This document shows, in pieces, positions 1-8,324 of a stretch of 64,000 nt of DNA. Source of the DNA: Streptomyces sp. BV286 (GTDB lineage Bacteria > Actinomycetota > Actinomycetes > Streptomycetales > Streptomycetaceae); NCBI RefSeq assembly GCF_019090165.1, contig NZ_JAHRIB010000177.1, forward strand, positions 1 through 64,000. Direction: 5' to 3'. Every line of letters starts with the position of its first letter. Positions within the stretch are counted from its first letter, which is position 1. Below the pieces are notes generated by a model. It worked only from the letters and a program-made list of their open reading frames with translations, did not search any database and was not told the DNA's origin. The position numbers were made by a program, and so were the translations under genes.

Positions 1-2240
1 CCGCGCTGGGGGCGCCCGCCGCCGGCCGGCTGGTCCTGCGGAACGGCCTCGTCGTCCAGCCGCAGCGTCAGCGAGATCCGCTTGCGCGGAATGTCGACCT
101 CCATCACCTTCACCTTGACGATGTCGCCGGACTTGACCACGTCCCGGGGGTCCTTGACGAACGTCCTGGACATCGCCGAGACGTGCACCAGACCGTCCTG
201 GTGCACGCCGACGTCCACGAAGGCACCGAAGGCTGCCACGTTCGTGACGACTCCTTCGAGGACCATGCCCGGGGCCAGGTCGGCGATCTTCTCCACGCCG
301 TCCTTGAAGGTCGCCGTCTTGAAGGCGGGCCGCGGGTCGCGCCCCGGCTTCTCCAGCTCCCGCAGGATGTCCGTGACCGTCGGCAGGCCGAACGTCTCGT
401 CCACGAAATCGGTCGGCCTCAGCGAGCGCAGCACCCCGGTGTTCCCGATCAGCGAGGCGACCTCGTTGCCCGCCGTCTTCACCATCCGGCGGACCACGGG
501 GTACGCCTCGGGGTGCACGCTCGACGCGTCCAGCGGGTCCTCGCCGCCGCGGATCCGCAGGAAGCCCGCGCACTGCTCGTACGCCTTGGGCCCGAGCCTG
601 GCCACCTTCTTCAGCGCCGTACGCGACGTGAACGGTCCGTTCGCGTCGCGGTGCGCCACGATGTTCTCGGCGAGCCCGGAGGTGATGCCGGAAACCCGCG
701 AGAGCAGGGGCGCCGAAGCCGTGTTCACGTCCACGCCGACGCCGTTCACACAGTCCTCGACGACCGCGTCGAGGGAGCGCGAGAGCTTCACCTCGGACAG
801 GTCGTGCTGGTACTGGCCGACACCGATCGACTTCGGGTCGATCTTCACCAGCTCGGCGAGCGGGTCCTGGAGGCGGCGCGCGATGGAGACCGCGCCGCGC
901 AGCGACACGTCCATGCCGGGCAGCTCCGCCGACGCGAACGCCGACGCCGAGTACACGGACGCGCCCGCCTCCGACACCATCACCTTCGTGAGCTGCAACT
1001 CCGGGTGCTTGGCGATCAGTTCACCGGCGAGCTTGTCCGTCTCGCGGGACGCCGTGCCGTTGCCGATCGCGACCAGCTCGACCGCGTGCTCCTTGGCGAG
1101 CCGGGCGAGCTTGGCGACGGCCTCGTCCCACCTGTTCGCCGGGACGTGCGGGTGGATGACGTCCGTGGCGACGACCTTGCCGGTCGCGTCGACCACGGCC
1201 ACCTTCACACCCGTACGGAAGCCGGGGTCGAGCCCCAGGGTGGCGCGGGTGCCCGCCGGTGCGGCCAGCAGCAGGTCGCGCAGGTTCGTCGCGAAGACGT
1301 TGACCGCCTCGTCCTCGGCGGCCGTGCGCAGGCGCAGCCGCAGGTCGATGCCGAGGTGGACGAGCAGGCGGGTGCGCCAGGCCCAACGGACCGTGTCCGT
1401 CAGCCACTTGTCCGCCGGACGGCCGCGGTCGGCGATGCCGAAGCGATGCGCGACGATCGCCTCGTACGAGGACGGGCCGGGCTGCTCGGACGGCTCCTCC
1501 GGCTCCAGGACGAGGTCGAGGACGTCCTCCTTCTCACCGCGCAGCATCGCGAGGACGCGGTGCGAGGGCAGCTCCTTGAAGGGCTCGGCGAAGTCGAAGT
1601 AGTCGGCGAACTTGGCGCCCGCCTCCTCCTTGCCGGCCTTCACCCTGGCGGCCAGCCGGCCGCGCGTCCACATGCGCTCGCGCAGCTCGCCGATCAGGTC
1701 GGCGTCCTCCGAGAACCGCTCGGTGAGGATGGCGCGGGCGCCGTCCAGGGCGGCCTGCGGGTCGGCGACGCCCTTGTCCGCGTCGACGAAGGCAGCGGCC
1801 GCGGCGAGCGGGTCGACGGAGGCGTCGCCGAGGAGGCCCTCGGCGAGCGGCGCGAGGCCCGCCTCCCGGGCGATCTGCGCCTTCGTGCGCCGCTTCGGCT
1901 TGAACGGCAGATAGATGTCCTCCAGCCGCGCCTTGGTCTCCGCGCCGCGGATCGTCGCCGCCAGCTCCTCGGTGAGCTTGCCCTGCTCACGCACCGAGTC
2001 GAGGATCGCCGAGCGCCGCTCCTCCAGCTCCCGCAGATAGCGCAGCCGCTCCTCGAGCGTGCGCAGCTGCGCGTCGTCGAGCATCTCGGTCGCTTCCTTG
2101 CGGTAGCGGGCGATGAAGGGCACCGTCGAACCGCCGTCGAGCAAGTCGACGGCGGCCTTGACCTGCCGCTCCCGCACGCCGAGCTCCTCGGCGATCCTGC
2201 CTTCGATGGACCCTGCGAGGGCTGGCAGCTCTGTCGTCAC
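1..2240 (-). CDS. tex: Tex-family transcription accessory / S1 RNA-binding protein (3' end cut by window)
   Basis: Reading the complement from GTG at 2240 gives 746 codons that run off the left edge, so the C-terminus is missing. The order of segments is that of Tex: a helical N-terminal domain (about 1-190), a YqgF/RNase H-like fold beginning near residue 335 (LGLDPGFRTG), a helix-hairpin-helix region near 505-560 (NTASAPLLSRVSGI), and an S1 domain near 655-725 (VVTNVAAFGAFVDVGVH). The family binds nucleic acid in the cytoplasm and influences transcription; its exact role in Streptomyces is unclear. The missing part should be only a low-complexity tail, because S1 is nearly the last domain in the family. 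It is transcribed away from the LPFR gene at 2396-2539, which lies upstream on the same strand behind a terminator. Confidence 0.93.
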   Translation of the reverse strand, partial: MTTELPALAGSIEGRIAEELGVRERQVKAAVDLLDGGSTVPFIARYRKEATEMLDDAQLRTLEERLRYLRELEERRSAILDSVREQGKLTEELAATIRGAETKARLEDIYLPFKPKRRTKAQIAREAGLAPLAEGLLGDASVDPLAAAAAFVDADKGVADPQAALDGARAILTERFSEDADLIGELRERMWTRGRLAARVKAGKEEAGAKFADYFDFAEPFKELPSHRVLAMLRGEKEDVLDLVLEPEEPSEQPGPSSYEAIVAHRFGIADRGRPADKWLTDTVRWAWRTRLLVHLGIDLRLRLRTAAEDEAVNVFATNLRDLLLAAPAGTRATLGLDPGFRTGVKVAVVDATGKVVATDVIHPHVPANRWDEAVAKLARLAKEHAVELVAIGNGTASRETDKLAGELIAKHPELQLTKVMVSEAGASVYSASAFASAELPGMDVSLRGAVSIARRLQDPLAELVKIDPKSIGVGQYQHDLSEVKLSRSLDAVVEDCVNGVGVDVNTASAPLLSRVSGITSGLAENIVAHRDANGPFTSRTALKKVARLGPKAYEQCAGFLRIRGGEDPLDASSVHPEAYPVVRRMVKTAGNEVASLIGNTGVLRSLRPTDFVDETFGLPTVTDILRELEKPGRDPRPAFKTATFKDGVEKIADLAPGMVLEGVVTNVAAFGAFVDVGVHQDGLVHVSAMSRTFVKDPRDVVKSGDIVKVKVMEVDIPRKRISLTLRLDDEAVPQDQPAGGGRPQR

Positions 2241-2328
2241 GATTTCCGTACCGCCTTCTCCACTGAGGTTGCGCGGCAATTGTGGCAGGTGGCACCGACA
2301 ACGGGGGATCAAGGTCGGCCCGCACCTG

Positions 2329-2360
2329 CGGAGAGCCGGACACGCGGAGAGCCGGACACG
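2329..2360. repeat. 16-bp perfect tandem duplication
   Basis: CGGAGAGCCGGACACG occurs twice head to tail (2329-2344 and 2345-2360). The second copy supplies the left arm of the hairpin at 2349-2379, so the element reads copy, copy, inverted copy. It looks like slippage or duplication of one terminator arm. Confidence 0.8.
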
Positions 2361-2379
2361 CCCTCGGCGTGTCCGGCTC
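2349..2379 (-). terminator. Hairpin terminator downstream of the LPFR small gene
   Basis: A perfect 14-bp stem (GAGCCGGACACGCC with its complement) closes a 3-nt loop. It begins 17 nt after the stop of the small gene at 2396-2539. There is no T tract, as is common for Streptomyces terminators. It also separates that gene from tex. Confidence 0.7.
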
Positions 2380-2395
2380 CCTCAACGGTCTTCGG

Positions 2396-2539
2396 TCAGG
2401 CCCTGCGCGTCCGGCCGCCCCCGCGCGTCGAGCTCGAGGCGCCGCCGAACAGTCGGGCCAGTGCACGGAACGGAAGCGTCACCACTGTGGCGACGGCCCC
2501 GCCGATCTGCCGCAACACGTCTGCGATGGCACGGAACAC
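2396..2539 (-). CDS. LPFR-motif small protein, 47 aa
   Basis: The complement from GTG at 2539 to TGA at 2396 encodes 47 residues. They form an amphipathic or hydrophobic helical stretch (AIADVLRQIGGAVATVV), then TLPFRALARLFGGAS, then a basic tail rich in Arg and Gly. The LPFR(A)L-R-LFGGAS block is the signature of a family of tiny actinobacterial proteins of unknown function. The ribosome site AAGGGG sits 6 nt before the GTG, and hairpins lie on both sides (2554-2580 and 2349-2379), which supports an independent small transcription unit. Membrane association is possible from the hydrophobic segment, but no function is known. Confidence 0.8.
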   Translation of the reverse strand: MFRAIADVLRQIGGAVATVVTLPFRALARLFGGASSSTRGGGRTRRA

Positions 2540-2553
2540 GAGTTACCCCTTTC

Positions 2554-2580
2554 GTCTCCCGGTCAGTTCGGCCGGGAGAC
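2554..2580 (-). terminator. Hairpin between the SCO6745-family gene and the LPFR gene
   Basis: A 9-bp stem (GTCTCCCGG with its complement) and 9-nt loop lie 67 nt downstream of the gene ending at 2648. They end 14 nt before the LPFR start, immediately upstream of its ribosome site. It can be the terminator of the upstream gene or a structure in the leader of the small gene. Confidence 0.45.
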
Positions 2581-2647
2581 TCACGGGTACCTCGGATCGG
2601 CGTTCCGAACCCTGCGGAGTTGTCAGGGTCATTGCGTGAAGGGGCGC

Positions 2648-3514
2648 TCAGCTCTTGCCGATCATGTCCTCGGGGAACGCTCCGGCGGCCAGTGCCGCCA
2701 TGACGAGCCCCATGGCCAGCTCGGTGAGGCGCTCGACGCCGGCGGCGCCCAGATGCTCGTAGGGAGCCGCGTCGAGACGGTCCGTGCGCGTCTCGATCTC
2801 CTTGCGGAGGGCGAGGCCGGACTCCGTCAACTCGCCCTCGGTGTCGAGCAGTCCGCGCTCCTTGAGGCGGCGGGTGGCCGCGTCCCAGTCCTCGCGGTGC
2901 CAGCCGCGGGTGGAGAGGACCCACTTCGGCGCCATGCCCTTTCCGGTGGCGGTGTGGCTCACCAGCGCCTCCAGGGGGTCGAGTTCCGCGTCGAGCAGCA
3001 CCGCGAGGTGACCGTCGCCGCGGTGCTCGCGCAGCAGGGTGGCAGCGTGCCAGAGCGCGAGGTGCGGCTCGGACGGCACCGGCAGGTCCGCGTGGGCGGC
3101 GTACAGCGGGCGGGCGGTCCTGGTGCACGCCTCGGTGGCGCGCAGCGCCAGCTCCGCCGCCTCGGCGACCTCCGCGGAGGCGATCGCCTCGTCGCCGAGC
3201 AGCCGCCGCAGGGTCGAGTCCACGACGCGCGCGCGTGCCGCCAGCACCACCTCCGGCGAGGCGGTCCGCCACACCGCGGGCACATGCCGCGCCACCAGTT
3301 CGTGGCGGAAGTTGTAGAAGGTGGCCGTCACCGTGCCCGCGCCCACCGGTCCCATGGCCGCCGCGCGCACCGCGAAGTACGCGGCGTTCGGGTCCGTCAC
3401 GCCGACCTCCGCGAGCTCCTTGCCGAGCTCGGGCGAGAAGTAGTGGGCCGAGTGCAGCGGGTTGAGGACGTTGTGGCATCGGCGTCCGGCACGCTCCGGC
3501 AGGGCTGTGGTCAT
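2648..3514 (-). CDS. SCO6745-family protein (winged-helix-like C-terminus), 288 aa
   Basis: This 288-residue protein begins MTTALPERAGRRCHNVLNPLHSA... The first 170 residues are helical and Ala-rich with a conserved NPLHSAHYFSPE block. The last 100 (KGMAPKWVLSTRGW, ATRRLKERGLLD, LTESGLALRKEIE) resemble a MarR-like winged helix. The NCBI family name I recall for such proteins is 'SCO6745 family'. Its function is unknown; DNA binding is an inference from the C-terminal fold only. It is divergent from the GlxA-type regulator at 3690, with 175 nt between them. Confidence 0.8.
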   Translation of the reverse strand: MTTALPERAGRRCHNVLNPLHSAHYFSPELGKELAEVGVTDPNAAYFAVRAAAMGPVGAGTVTATFYNFRHELVARHVPAVWRTASPEVVLAARARVVDSTLRRLLGDEAIASAEVAEAAELALRATEACTRTARPLYAAHADLPVPSEPHLALWHAATLLREHRGDGHLAVLLDAELDPLEALVSHTATGKGMAPKWVLSTRGWHREDWDAATRRLKERGLLDTEGELTESGLALRKEIETRTDRLDAAPYEHLGAAGVERLTELAMGLVMAALAAGAFPEDMIGKS

Positions 3515-3689
3515 GCCTGCACGTTACCGACTGGTTGGTTTGCGGGGAACCGTCGGGTGCCGACCCGTTCCGGCGCGCGCCCGTGCGGGGCGCGGGTGCC
3601 CCCGTACAGCGGGAACCCGGGCGGTGCATGGCAGGAAAGGAGGGTTACTCGTCATTGCGGCCATCACCGCACCCGCGAAGAATCGGCAC

Positions 3690-4688
3690 ATGGCGCACCG
3701 AACCGTCCTCGTCGTCCTCTTCGACGGCGTCCAGAGCCTTGATGTCACCGGTCCCGTGGAGGTCTTCGTGGGCGCCGACGCCCAGGTCGGCGACCCCGGA
3801 GGGACGTACCGCATCCACACCGCCTCCCCGGACGGCACGCCGGTGCGCACCTCCAGCGGCCTCACCCTGGTCCCGGACCACACCCTCGCCGACGCACCGG
3901 CGCCGCACACCCTGCTCGTCCCCGGCGGGCCGGGCGCGCGCGATCCCGATCCGCGGGTCGTCGACTGGCTGCGCGAGCACGGCCCGCGCGCCGACCGCCT
4001 CGTCTCCGTCTGCACCGGCGCGACCCTGCTCGCCGAGGCGGGCCTCCTGGACGGGCGCCGGGTGACGACCCACTGGGCGTACTGCGCCCGGCTGGCCCGC
4101 GACCACCCGGCCGTCGAGGTGGACCCGGACCCCATCTACGTACGCGACGGCCGGGTCGCCACCTCGGCCGGGGTCACCGCCGGAATCGACCTCGCCCTCG
4201 CGCTCGTCGAGGAGGACGTCGGCCGCGAGGCCGCCCTCACCGTCGCCCGCCACCTCGTCGTCTTCCTCCGGCGCCCGGGGAACCAGGCCCAGTTCAGCGT
4301 CCAGCTGTCCGCGCAGACGGCCCGGCGCGAGCCGCTGCGCGAGGTCCAGCACTGGATCGCCGAGCACCCCGGCGACGACCTGTGCGTCGAGTCCCTGGCG
4401 GTTCGCGCCCGCCTGTCGCCCCGCCACTTCGCCCGCGCCTTCCAGGCCGAGACGGGCACGACCCCGGGCCGCTACGTCGACGCCGTCCGGCTCGAACACG
4501 CCCGCCGGCTCCTGGAGGACACCACGGACGGCATCGAGCAGATCGCCCGCGCCAGCGGCTACGGCACCCCGGAGGCGATGCGCCGGGCCTTCGTCAAGGC
4601 CCTGGGCTCCGCCCCGACGGAGTACCGCCGCCGCTTCCGAACGGCGCCGCTCGGGGAGGCGGACGCCGCCCCACGGACGCCCCGATAG
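3690..4688 (+). CDS. GlxA-type transcriptional regulator (DJ-1/PfpI domain plus AraC HTH)
   Basis: The 332-residue product starts at ATG 3690 (MAHRTVLVVLFDGVQSLDV). Residues 5-180 form a DJ-1/PfpI domain with the nucleophile-elbow cysteine in SVCTGATLLAEAGLLDGR near residue 109. Residues about 225-325 are an AraC/XylS double helix-turn-helix (LAVRARLSPRHFARAFQAETG, IEQIARASGYGTPEAMRRAF). Members of this family are cytoplasmic regulators whose DJ-1 domain is thought to sense a ligand. The next gene downstream encodes a stand-alone DJ-1 protein, a likely target or partner. Upstream in-frame codons were rejected because family similarity begins at MAHRTV. Confidence 0.93.
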   Translation: MAHRTVLVVLFDGVQSLDVTGPVEVFVGADAQVGDPGGTYRIHTASPDGTPVRTSSGLTLVPDHTLADAPAPHTLLVPGGPGARDPDPRVVDWLREHGPRADRLVSVCTGATLLAEAGLLDGRRVTTHWAYCARLARDHPAVEVDPDPIYVRDGRVATSAGVTAGIDLALALVEEDVGREAALTVARHLVVFLRRPGNQAQFSVQLSAQTARREPLREVQHWIAEHPGDDLCVESLAVRARLSPRHFARAFQAETGTTPGRYVDAVRLEHARRLLEDTTDGIEQIARASGYGTPEAMRRAFVKALGSAPTEYRRRFRTAPLGEADAAPRTPR

Positions 4689-4825
4689 CGCGCGGGGCGC
4701 CGACCCGCGCGCCCGCGCCTCACGAACAGCCGCCCGCGCCCCGCGCACAGCCCTCCGAGCACCCGTACGGCACCCACGGACCCGCACACCAGCTGACCCG
4801 CTGACCCGCAGAACGAAAGGCACCC

Positions 4826-5461
4826 ATGCGTATCGCCATCGTCCTCTTCGACCGCTTCACAGCCCTTGACGCGGTGGGCCCCTACGAGACCCTCGGCCGT
4901 CTCCCCGACTCGGAGACGGTCTTCGTCGCCGAGCAGCGGGGGCCCGTCCGCACCGACACGGGCAACCTCGCCGTCACGGCCGACCGGACCTTCGCCGAGC
5001 TCCCGGACCCGGACATCGTGGTGGTACCGGGAGGCCCCGGCCAGACCCCGCAGATGGAGAACGAGGCACTCCTCGACTGGCTGCGCGCGGCCGACGCCAC
5101 GAGCACCTGGACGACGTCGGTGTGCACCGGCTCGCTGCTGCTCGCGGCGGCCGGACTCCTGGAGGGCCGCCGCGCCACCTCCCACTGGCTGGCCCTCGAC
5201 CACCTGAAGCACTTCGGCGTCCGGCCGACGGGGGAGCGGGTCGTGACCGACGGCAAGTACGTCACGGCGGCCGGCGTCTCGGCCGGCATCGACATGGGCC
5301 TCACCCTGCTCGGCAGGATCGCGGGTGACGAACAGGCCCAGACCGTACAGCTGTTGACGGAGTACGACCCGCAGCCGCCCTACGACGCGGGCTCCCCGGA
5401 GAAGGCCCCCGCCCACATTGTCGAGCGGTTCCGCAGGGAGAGCCGCTTCAGCGCGAAGTAG
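4826..5461 (+). CDS. DJ-1/PfpI family protein, 211 aa
   Basis: This is a single-domain DJ-1/PfpI protein (MRIAIVLFDRFTALDAVGPYETL) with the elbow cysteine near residue 99 in TSVCTGSLLLAAAGLLEGRR and the following His in ATSHW. The family includes isonitrile hydratase-like and glyoxalase-like enzymes; the substrate here cannot be told. The ribosome site GAAAGG precedes ATG 4826. It lies 137 nt after the GlxA-type regulator, whose sensor domain it resembles. Its last 14 bases overlap the 3' end of the convergent enoyl-CoA hydratase gene. Confidence 0.92.
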   Translation: MRIAIVLFDRFTALDAVGPYETLGRLPDSETVFVAEQRGPVRTDTGNLAVTADRTFAELPDPDIVVVPGGPGQTPQMENEALLDWLRAADATSTWTTSVCTGSLLLAAAGLLEGRRATSHWLALDHLKHFGVRPTGERVVTDGKYVTAAGVSAGIDMGLTLLGRIAGDEQAQTVQLLTEYDPQPPYDAGSPEKAPAHIVERFRRESRFSAK

Positions 5462-6221
5462 AACCGGGCCCGGACGCGGGCGTGTTCCAGGTGAAGTCGG
5501 GACTGCGGCGCTCCAGGAAGGCGGCGACCCCCTCGGCGGTGTCGCCGCCGTCCCGCGCCTGGCGCGCCCAGTACGCGTCCCGGTCGGTACGTCCGTCGGC
5601 GAACTCCTTCGCCGCGGCCTGCGTCAGCTGTGAGCGGGAGACGAGAATCCGCGCGAACTCCGCGACCCGCTTGTCCAGTTCACCGCCGGGCAGCACCTCG
5701 TCCACCAAGCCGGTGCGCAGTGCGCGCCCCGCGTCGATCAACTCACCCGAGAACAGCAGGTACTTGGCGGTGGCGGGCCCCACCAGGGACACCAGCCGCC
5801 GTGTGGAGGAGGCCGCGTAGACGATTCCCAGCTTCGCCGGGGTGATCCCGAACGACGCCTGCTCGTCCGCGAACCGCAGATCGCATGCCGCCGCGAGCTG
5901 GCACCCCCCGCCCACGCAGTAGCCGCGTACGGCGGCGAGCGTCGGCTTGGGGAACGCGGCGAGCGCCTCCTCCGCGGCCACGGCCAGCCCCTGCGCCCGG
6001 CCTGCCGAACTCCGCAGCGAGGAGATGTCGGCCCCGGCACAGAAGGTCCCGCCCTCACCGGTGAGCACGAGGACCCGTACGGTCCGGTCGGCGGCCAGCG
6101 TGTCGAGCAGGGGCGGCAGCGCCCGCCACATGTCCGCCGTCATGGCGTTGCGCTTGGCCGGATGGTGGATGACAACGGTGGCGACCCCGTCGTCGACGCT
6201 GTGCAGCAGCTGCGGCTCCAT
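5448..6221 (-). CDS. Enoyl-CoA hydratase/isomerase family protein, 257 aa
   Basis: This is a crotonase-fold protein of normal length. The oxyanion-hole segments are visible as GEGGTFCAGADISSLRS (about 55-71) and AVRGYCVGGGCQLAAACDLRFA (about 99-120), followed by the usual FGITPAKLGIVYAASSTRRL region. It probably acts on an acyl-CoA in fatty-acid or amino-acid breakdown. The position of the family's second catalytic Glu (EVNLGI-like) is occupied by PAKLGI, so it may be an isomerase or another subclass rather than a true hydratase. It converges on the DJ-1 gene with a 14-bp 3' overlap and starts 88 nt from the divergent membrane protein at 6310. Confidence 0.9.
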   Translation of the reverse strand: MEPQLLHSVDDGVATVVIHHPAKRNAMTADMWRALPPLLDTLAADRTVRVLVLTGEGGTFCAGADISSLRSSAGRAQGLAVAAEEALAAFPKPTLAAVRGYCVGGGCQLAAACDLRFADEQASFGITPAKLGIVYAASSTRRLVSLVGPATAKYLLFSGELIDAGRALRTGLVDEVLPGGELDKRVAEFARILVSRSQLTQAAAKEFADGRTDRDAYWARQARDGGDTAEGVAAFLERRSPDFTWNTPASGPGSTSR

Positions 6222-6309
6222 GGCCGGATGCTATCCCTCCATCCCGAACGTACGATCAAGAAGGAGGCGGGTACCCGTGAGGGCGGGGGACAGGTCCGAG
6301 GAGGCGCCG

Positions 6310-6981
6310 ATGCCCAAGCCCAGACTCAGGTCCGCACCCGAGTCCGCACCCGAGAACTCCGTACCCGGGAACGACGAGACCGCGAAGCTCAGCCGCAGCT
6401 TCGGCTGGCTCGCCGCGCTTGGCGTGATCCTGGTGCTCGCGGGGCTGGTCGGCCTCGTCTACACCGGGGTCGCCACCCTGACGTCGATGCTGCTGTTCGG
6501 CTGGCTCCTGCTGATCGGCGGCGTGGTCGGCCTGCTGCACGCGGTGCAGGCCCGTGCCTCCAACTTCTTCTGGCTCGGTGTCGTGGTCGCGGCCCTGAAC
6601 ATCGCGGCCGGCGTCGTGATCATCAGCGAGCCCGAGGCGGCCGCCGAGGCACTGACGATGTTCGCCGCGCTGCTGTTCCTGACCGGCGGTGTCTTCCGTC
6701 TGGTCGGCAGCCTGGTGGTACGAGGGCCGCAGTTCGGCTGGTTGCTCGTCCAGGGGGCCTTCGGCCTCCTGCTCGGCATCCTCGTGCTCGCCTCGTGGCC
6801 GAGCAGCAGCGAGTACGTCATCGGTACGTTCTTCTCGCTCGCGCTGCTCTTCGACGGTCTCGGCCTGGTGGCGACCGGGTACGGTGGCCGGCGCATCGTC
6901 AGTCTCGTCTCGGAGCAAACCCGTACAACCCGAATAGTTCCGGATCCGGCACAGGACGGACAGGAGCAGTCCCACAGCTGA
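6310..6981 (+). CDS. HdeD/DUF308-type membrane protein, 223 aa
   Basis: Start ATG 6310 was chosen because GAGGAGG lies 6 nt upstream. After a 35-residue soluble N-terminus there are six hydrophobic segments in three pairs (WLAALGVILVLAGLVGLVYTG, SMLLFGWLLLIGGVVGLLHA, FWLGVVVAALNIAAGVVII, and so on). This is the repeat pattern of the HdeD acid-resistance membrane family (DUF308). In enterobacteria HdeD is linked to acid stress; in actinobacteria no role is established. It is monocistronic, and I see no terminator before the next gene. Confidence 0.88.
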   Translation: MPKPRLRSAPESAPENSVPGNDETAKLSRSFGWLAALGVILVLAGLVGLVYTGVATLTSMLLFGWLLLIGGVVGLLHAVQARASNFFWLGVVVAALNIAAGVVIISEPEAAAEALTMFAALLFLTGGVFRLVGSLVVRGPQFGWLLVQGAFGLLLGILVLASWPSSSEYVIGTFFSLALLFDGLGLVATGYGGRRIVSLVSEQTRTTRIVPDPAQDGQEQSHS

Positions 6982-7074
6982 CGAGGTCATGCATCCGCGA
7001 TCAGGAATCGCCGATACTCGCTGACTTCTGTTCAGTTATCCGGTACGAACCAGCGCGTTACCAACACTCGACGT

Positions 7075-7620
7075 GTGGTGACAATCGAGCGCGAGGGCGG
7101 CGACCGGACGATGGACGACCCCGGGCGGGGGCCCGGCCCGGGCCCTGAAGGCGGCGGGGAGAGGCCCCCCGACGGGAGACCACCCGGCCCGCTGCCGTAC
7201 GAGGGAGTCTGGCGGTTCACCGCTCCCGCCGTCGACGCCTCGGTGCCGCAGGCGCGGCACGCGGTCCGCGACCTGCTGGTCCGCCAGGGCGTACCCGTCT
7301 CGGACGACCTCGTCCAGGGACTTCTGCTGATCGTCTCCGAGCTGGTCACCAACGCGGTCCGGCACGCGGCGCTGCTCTCGCCGACGCTCGCCGTCGAGAT
7401 CGCCGTCGGGGCCGAGTGGGTGCGGATCTCCGTCGAGGACAACCACCCCTACCGCCCGACGGCCCTGGAGGCGGACCACGGCCAGACCGGCGGCCGCGGT
7501 CTCCTCCTGGTGCGCGAGGTGACGCGGGAGGCGGGCGGCGTGTGCGACGTGGAACACACGGCGACGGGCGGCAAGGTGATCTGGTCGGCGCTGCCCCTCA
7601 CCCGCGCACGGATGATCTGA
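7075..7620 (+). CDS. ATP-binding protein of the anti-sigma/histidine-kinase-like ATPase family
   Basis: The 181-residue product has a disordered Pro/Gly-rich N-terminus (to about 40) followed by an HATPase_c_2 domain. It shows the N box (LIVSELVTNAVRHA), a shortened G1 motif (ISVEDNHPYRP) and the G2 motif (GQTGGRGLLLVREV). This is the RsbW/SpoIIAB-like fold used by Streptomyces for sigma-factor and regulator control, but no partner lies nearby. GTG 7075, GTG 7078 and ATG 7111 are all possible starts; the folded domain begins after all of them. A hairpin at 7640-7661 ends the transcript. Confidence 0.88.
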   Translation: MVTIEREGGDRTMDDPGRGPGPGPEGGGERPPDGRPPGPLPYEGVWRFTAPAVDASVPQARHAVRDLLVRQGVPVSDDLVQGLLLIVSELVTNAVRHAALLSPTLAVEIAVGAEWVRISVEDNHPYRPTALEADHGQTGGRGLLLVREVTREAGGVCDVEHTATGGKVIWSALPLTRARMI

Positions 7621-7639
7621 GAGGCCACGAAGGCCTGAG

Positions 7640-7661
7640 CCGCGCCCCGGCAGGGGCGCGG
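7640..7661. terminator. Hairpin between convergent ATPase and idi genes
   Basis: CCGCGCCCC pairs perfectly with GGGGCGCGG across a GGCA loop. Its place between two convergent genes suggests a shared terminator. Confidence 0.65.
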
Positions 7662-7730
7662 GACCGCCTCGTAGGGCTCCGCCGCCGGGGTGCGACCGGC
7701 CACGACCAGTTCAAGATCACGAACAGGCGT

Positions 7731-8324
7731 TCACCAGCCCGCGGCGTCCCCGGTCAGCTCCCTGATCGCCGGCCGGGCCGAGTCCAGCACGGTCATGAAC
7801 CACGCCGAGAACGGGTCCTTCGCGTGCCGCTCCGCCAGCTCGGCCGCGCTCACGAAGGCCGTCGACCCGACCTCCTCGGGGTCCGGCCGCAGAGCCGACT
7901 GCACCATCCCGACGAAGAGGTGGTTGAACTCCTGTTCCACCAGCCCCGACTCCGGATCGGGGTGGTTGTACCTGACGGTCCCCGCCTCCGCGAGCAGCGA
8001 GGGCGAGACGCCCAGCTCCTCGTACGTCCGGCGCGCGGCCGCCGCGAAGGGCGCCTCGCCGGGATACGGGTGACCGCAGCACGTGTTGGACCAGACCCCG
8101 GGGGAGTGGTACTTGCCCAGCGCCCGCTGCTGCAGCAGCAGCCGGCCCCGCTCGTCGAAGAGGAAGACGGAGAACGCCCGGTGCAGCTGCCCGGGCGGCT
8201 GATGGGCCGTGAGCTTCTCCGCTGTGCCGATCGTGGTGCCGTCCTCGTCGACCAGTTCGAGCAAGATGGCTTCGGCGGTGCCGTTCGACGAACTGTGCGT
8301 CGCGGTGGCAGGAGTGATCGGCAT
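7731..8324 (-). CDS. idi: Isopentenyl-diphosphate delta-isomerase, type I
   Basis: The 197-residue protein interconverts isopentenyl and dimethylallyl diphosphate, the C5 units used by the hopanoid operon 10 kb downstream. It has the Nudix-like type I Idi layout: metal-binding His residues in QLHRAFSVFLFD and HSPGVWSNTCCGHP (catalytic Cys 82 or 83), and the acidic YEELGV (Glu 102-103). The start is ATG 8324, because GAAGGA lies 5 nt upstream; ATG 8330 would leave no spacing. It is transcribed from its own upstream region on the minus strand and converges on the ATPase gene. Confidence 0.96.
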   Translation of the reverse strand: MPITPATATHSSSNGTAEAILLELVDEDGTTIGTAEKLTAHQPPGQLHRAFSVFLFDERGRLLLQQRALGKYHSPGVWSNTCCGHPYPGEAPFAAAARRTYEELGVSPSLLAEAGTVRYNHPDPESGLVEQEFNHLFVGMVQSALRPDPEEVGSTAFVSAAELAERHAKDPFSAWFMTVLDSARPAIRELTGDAAGW

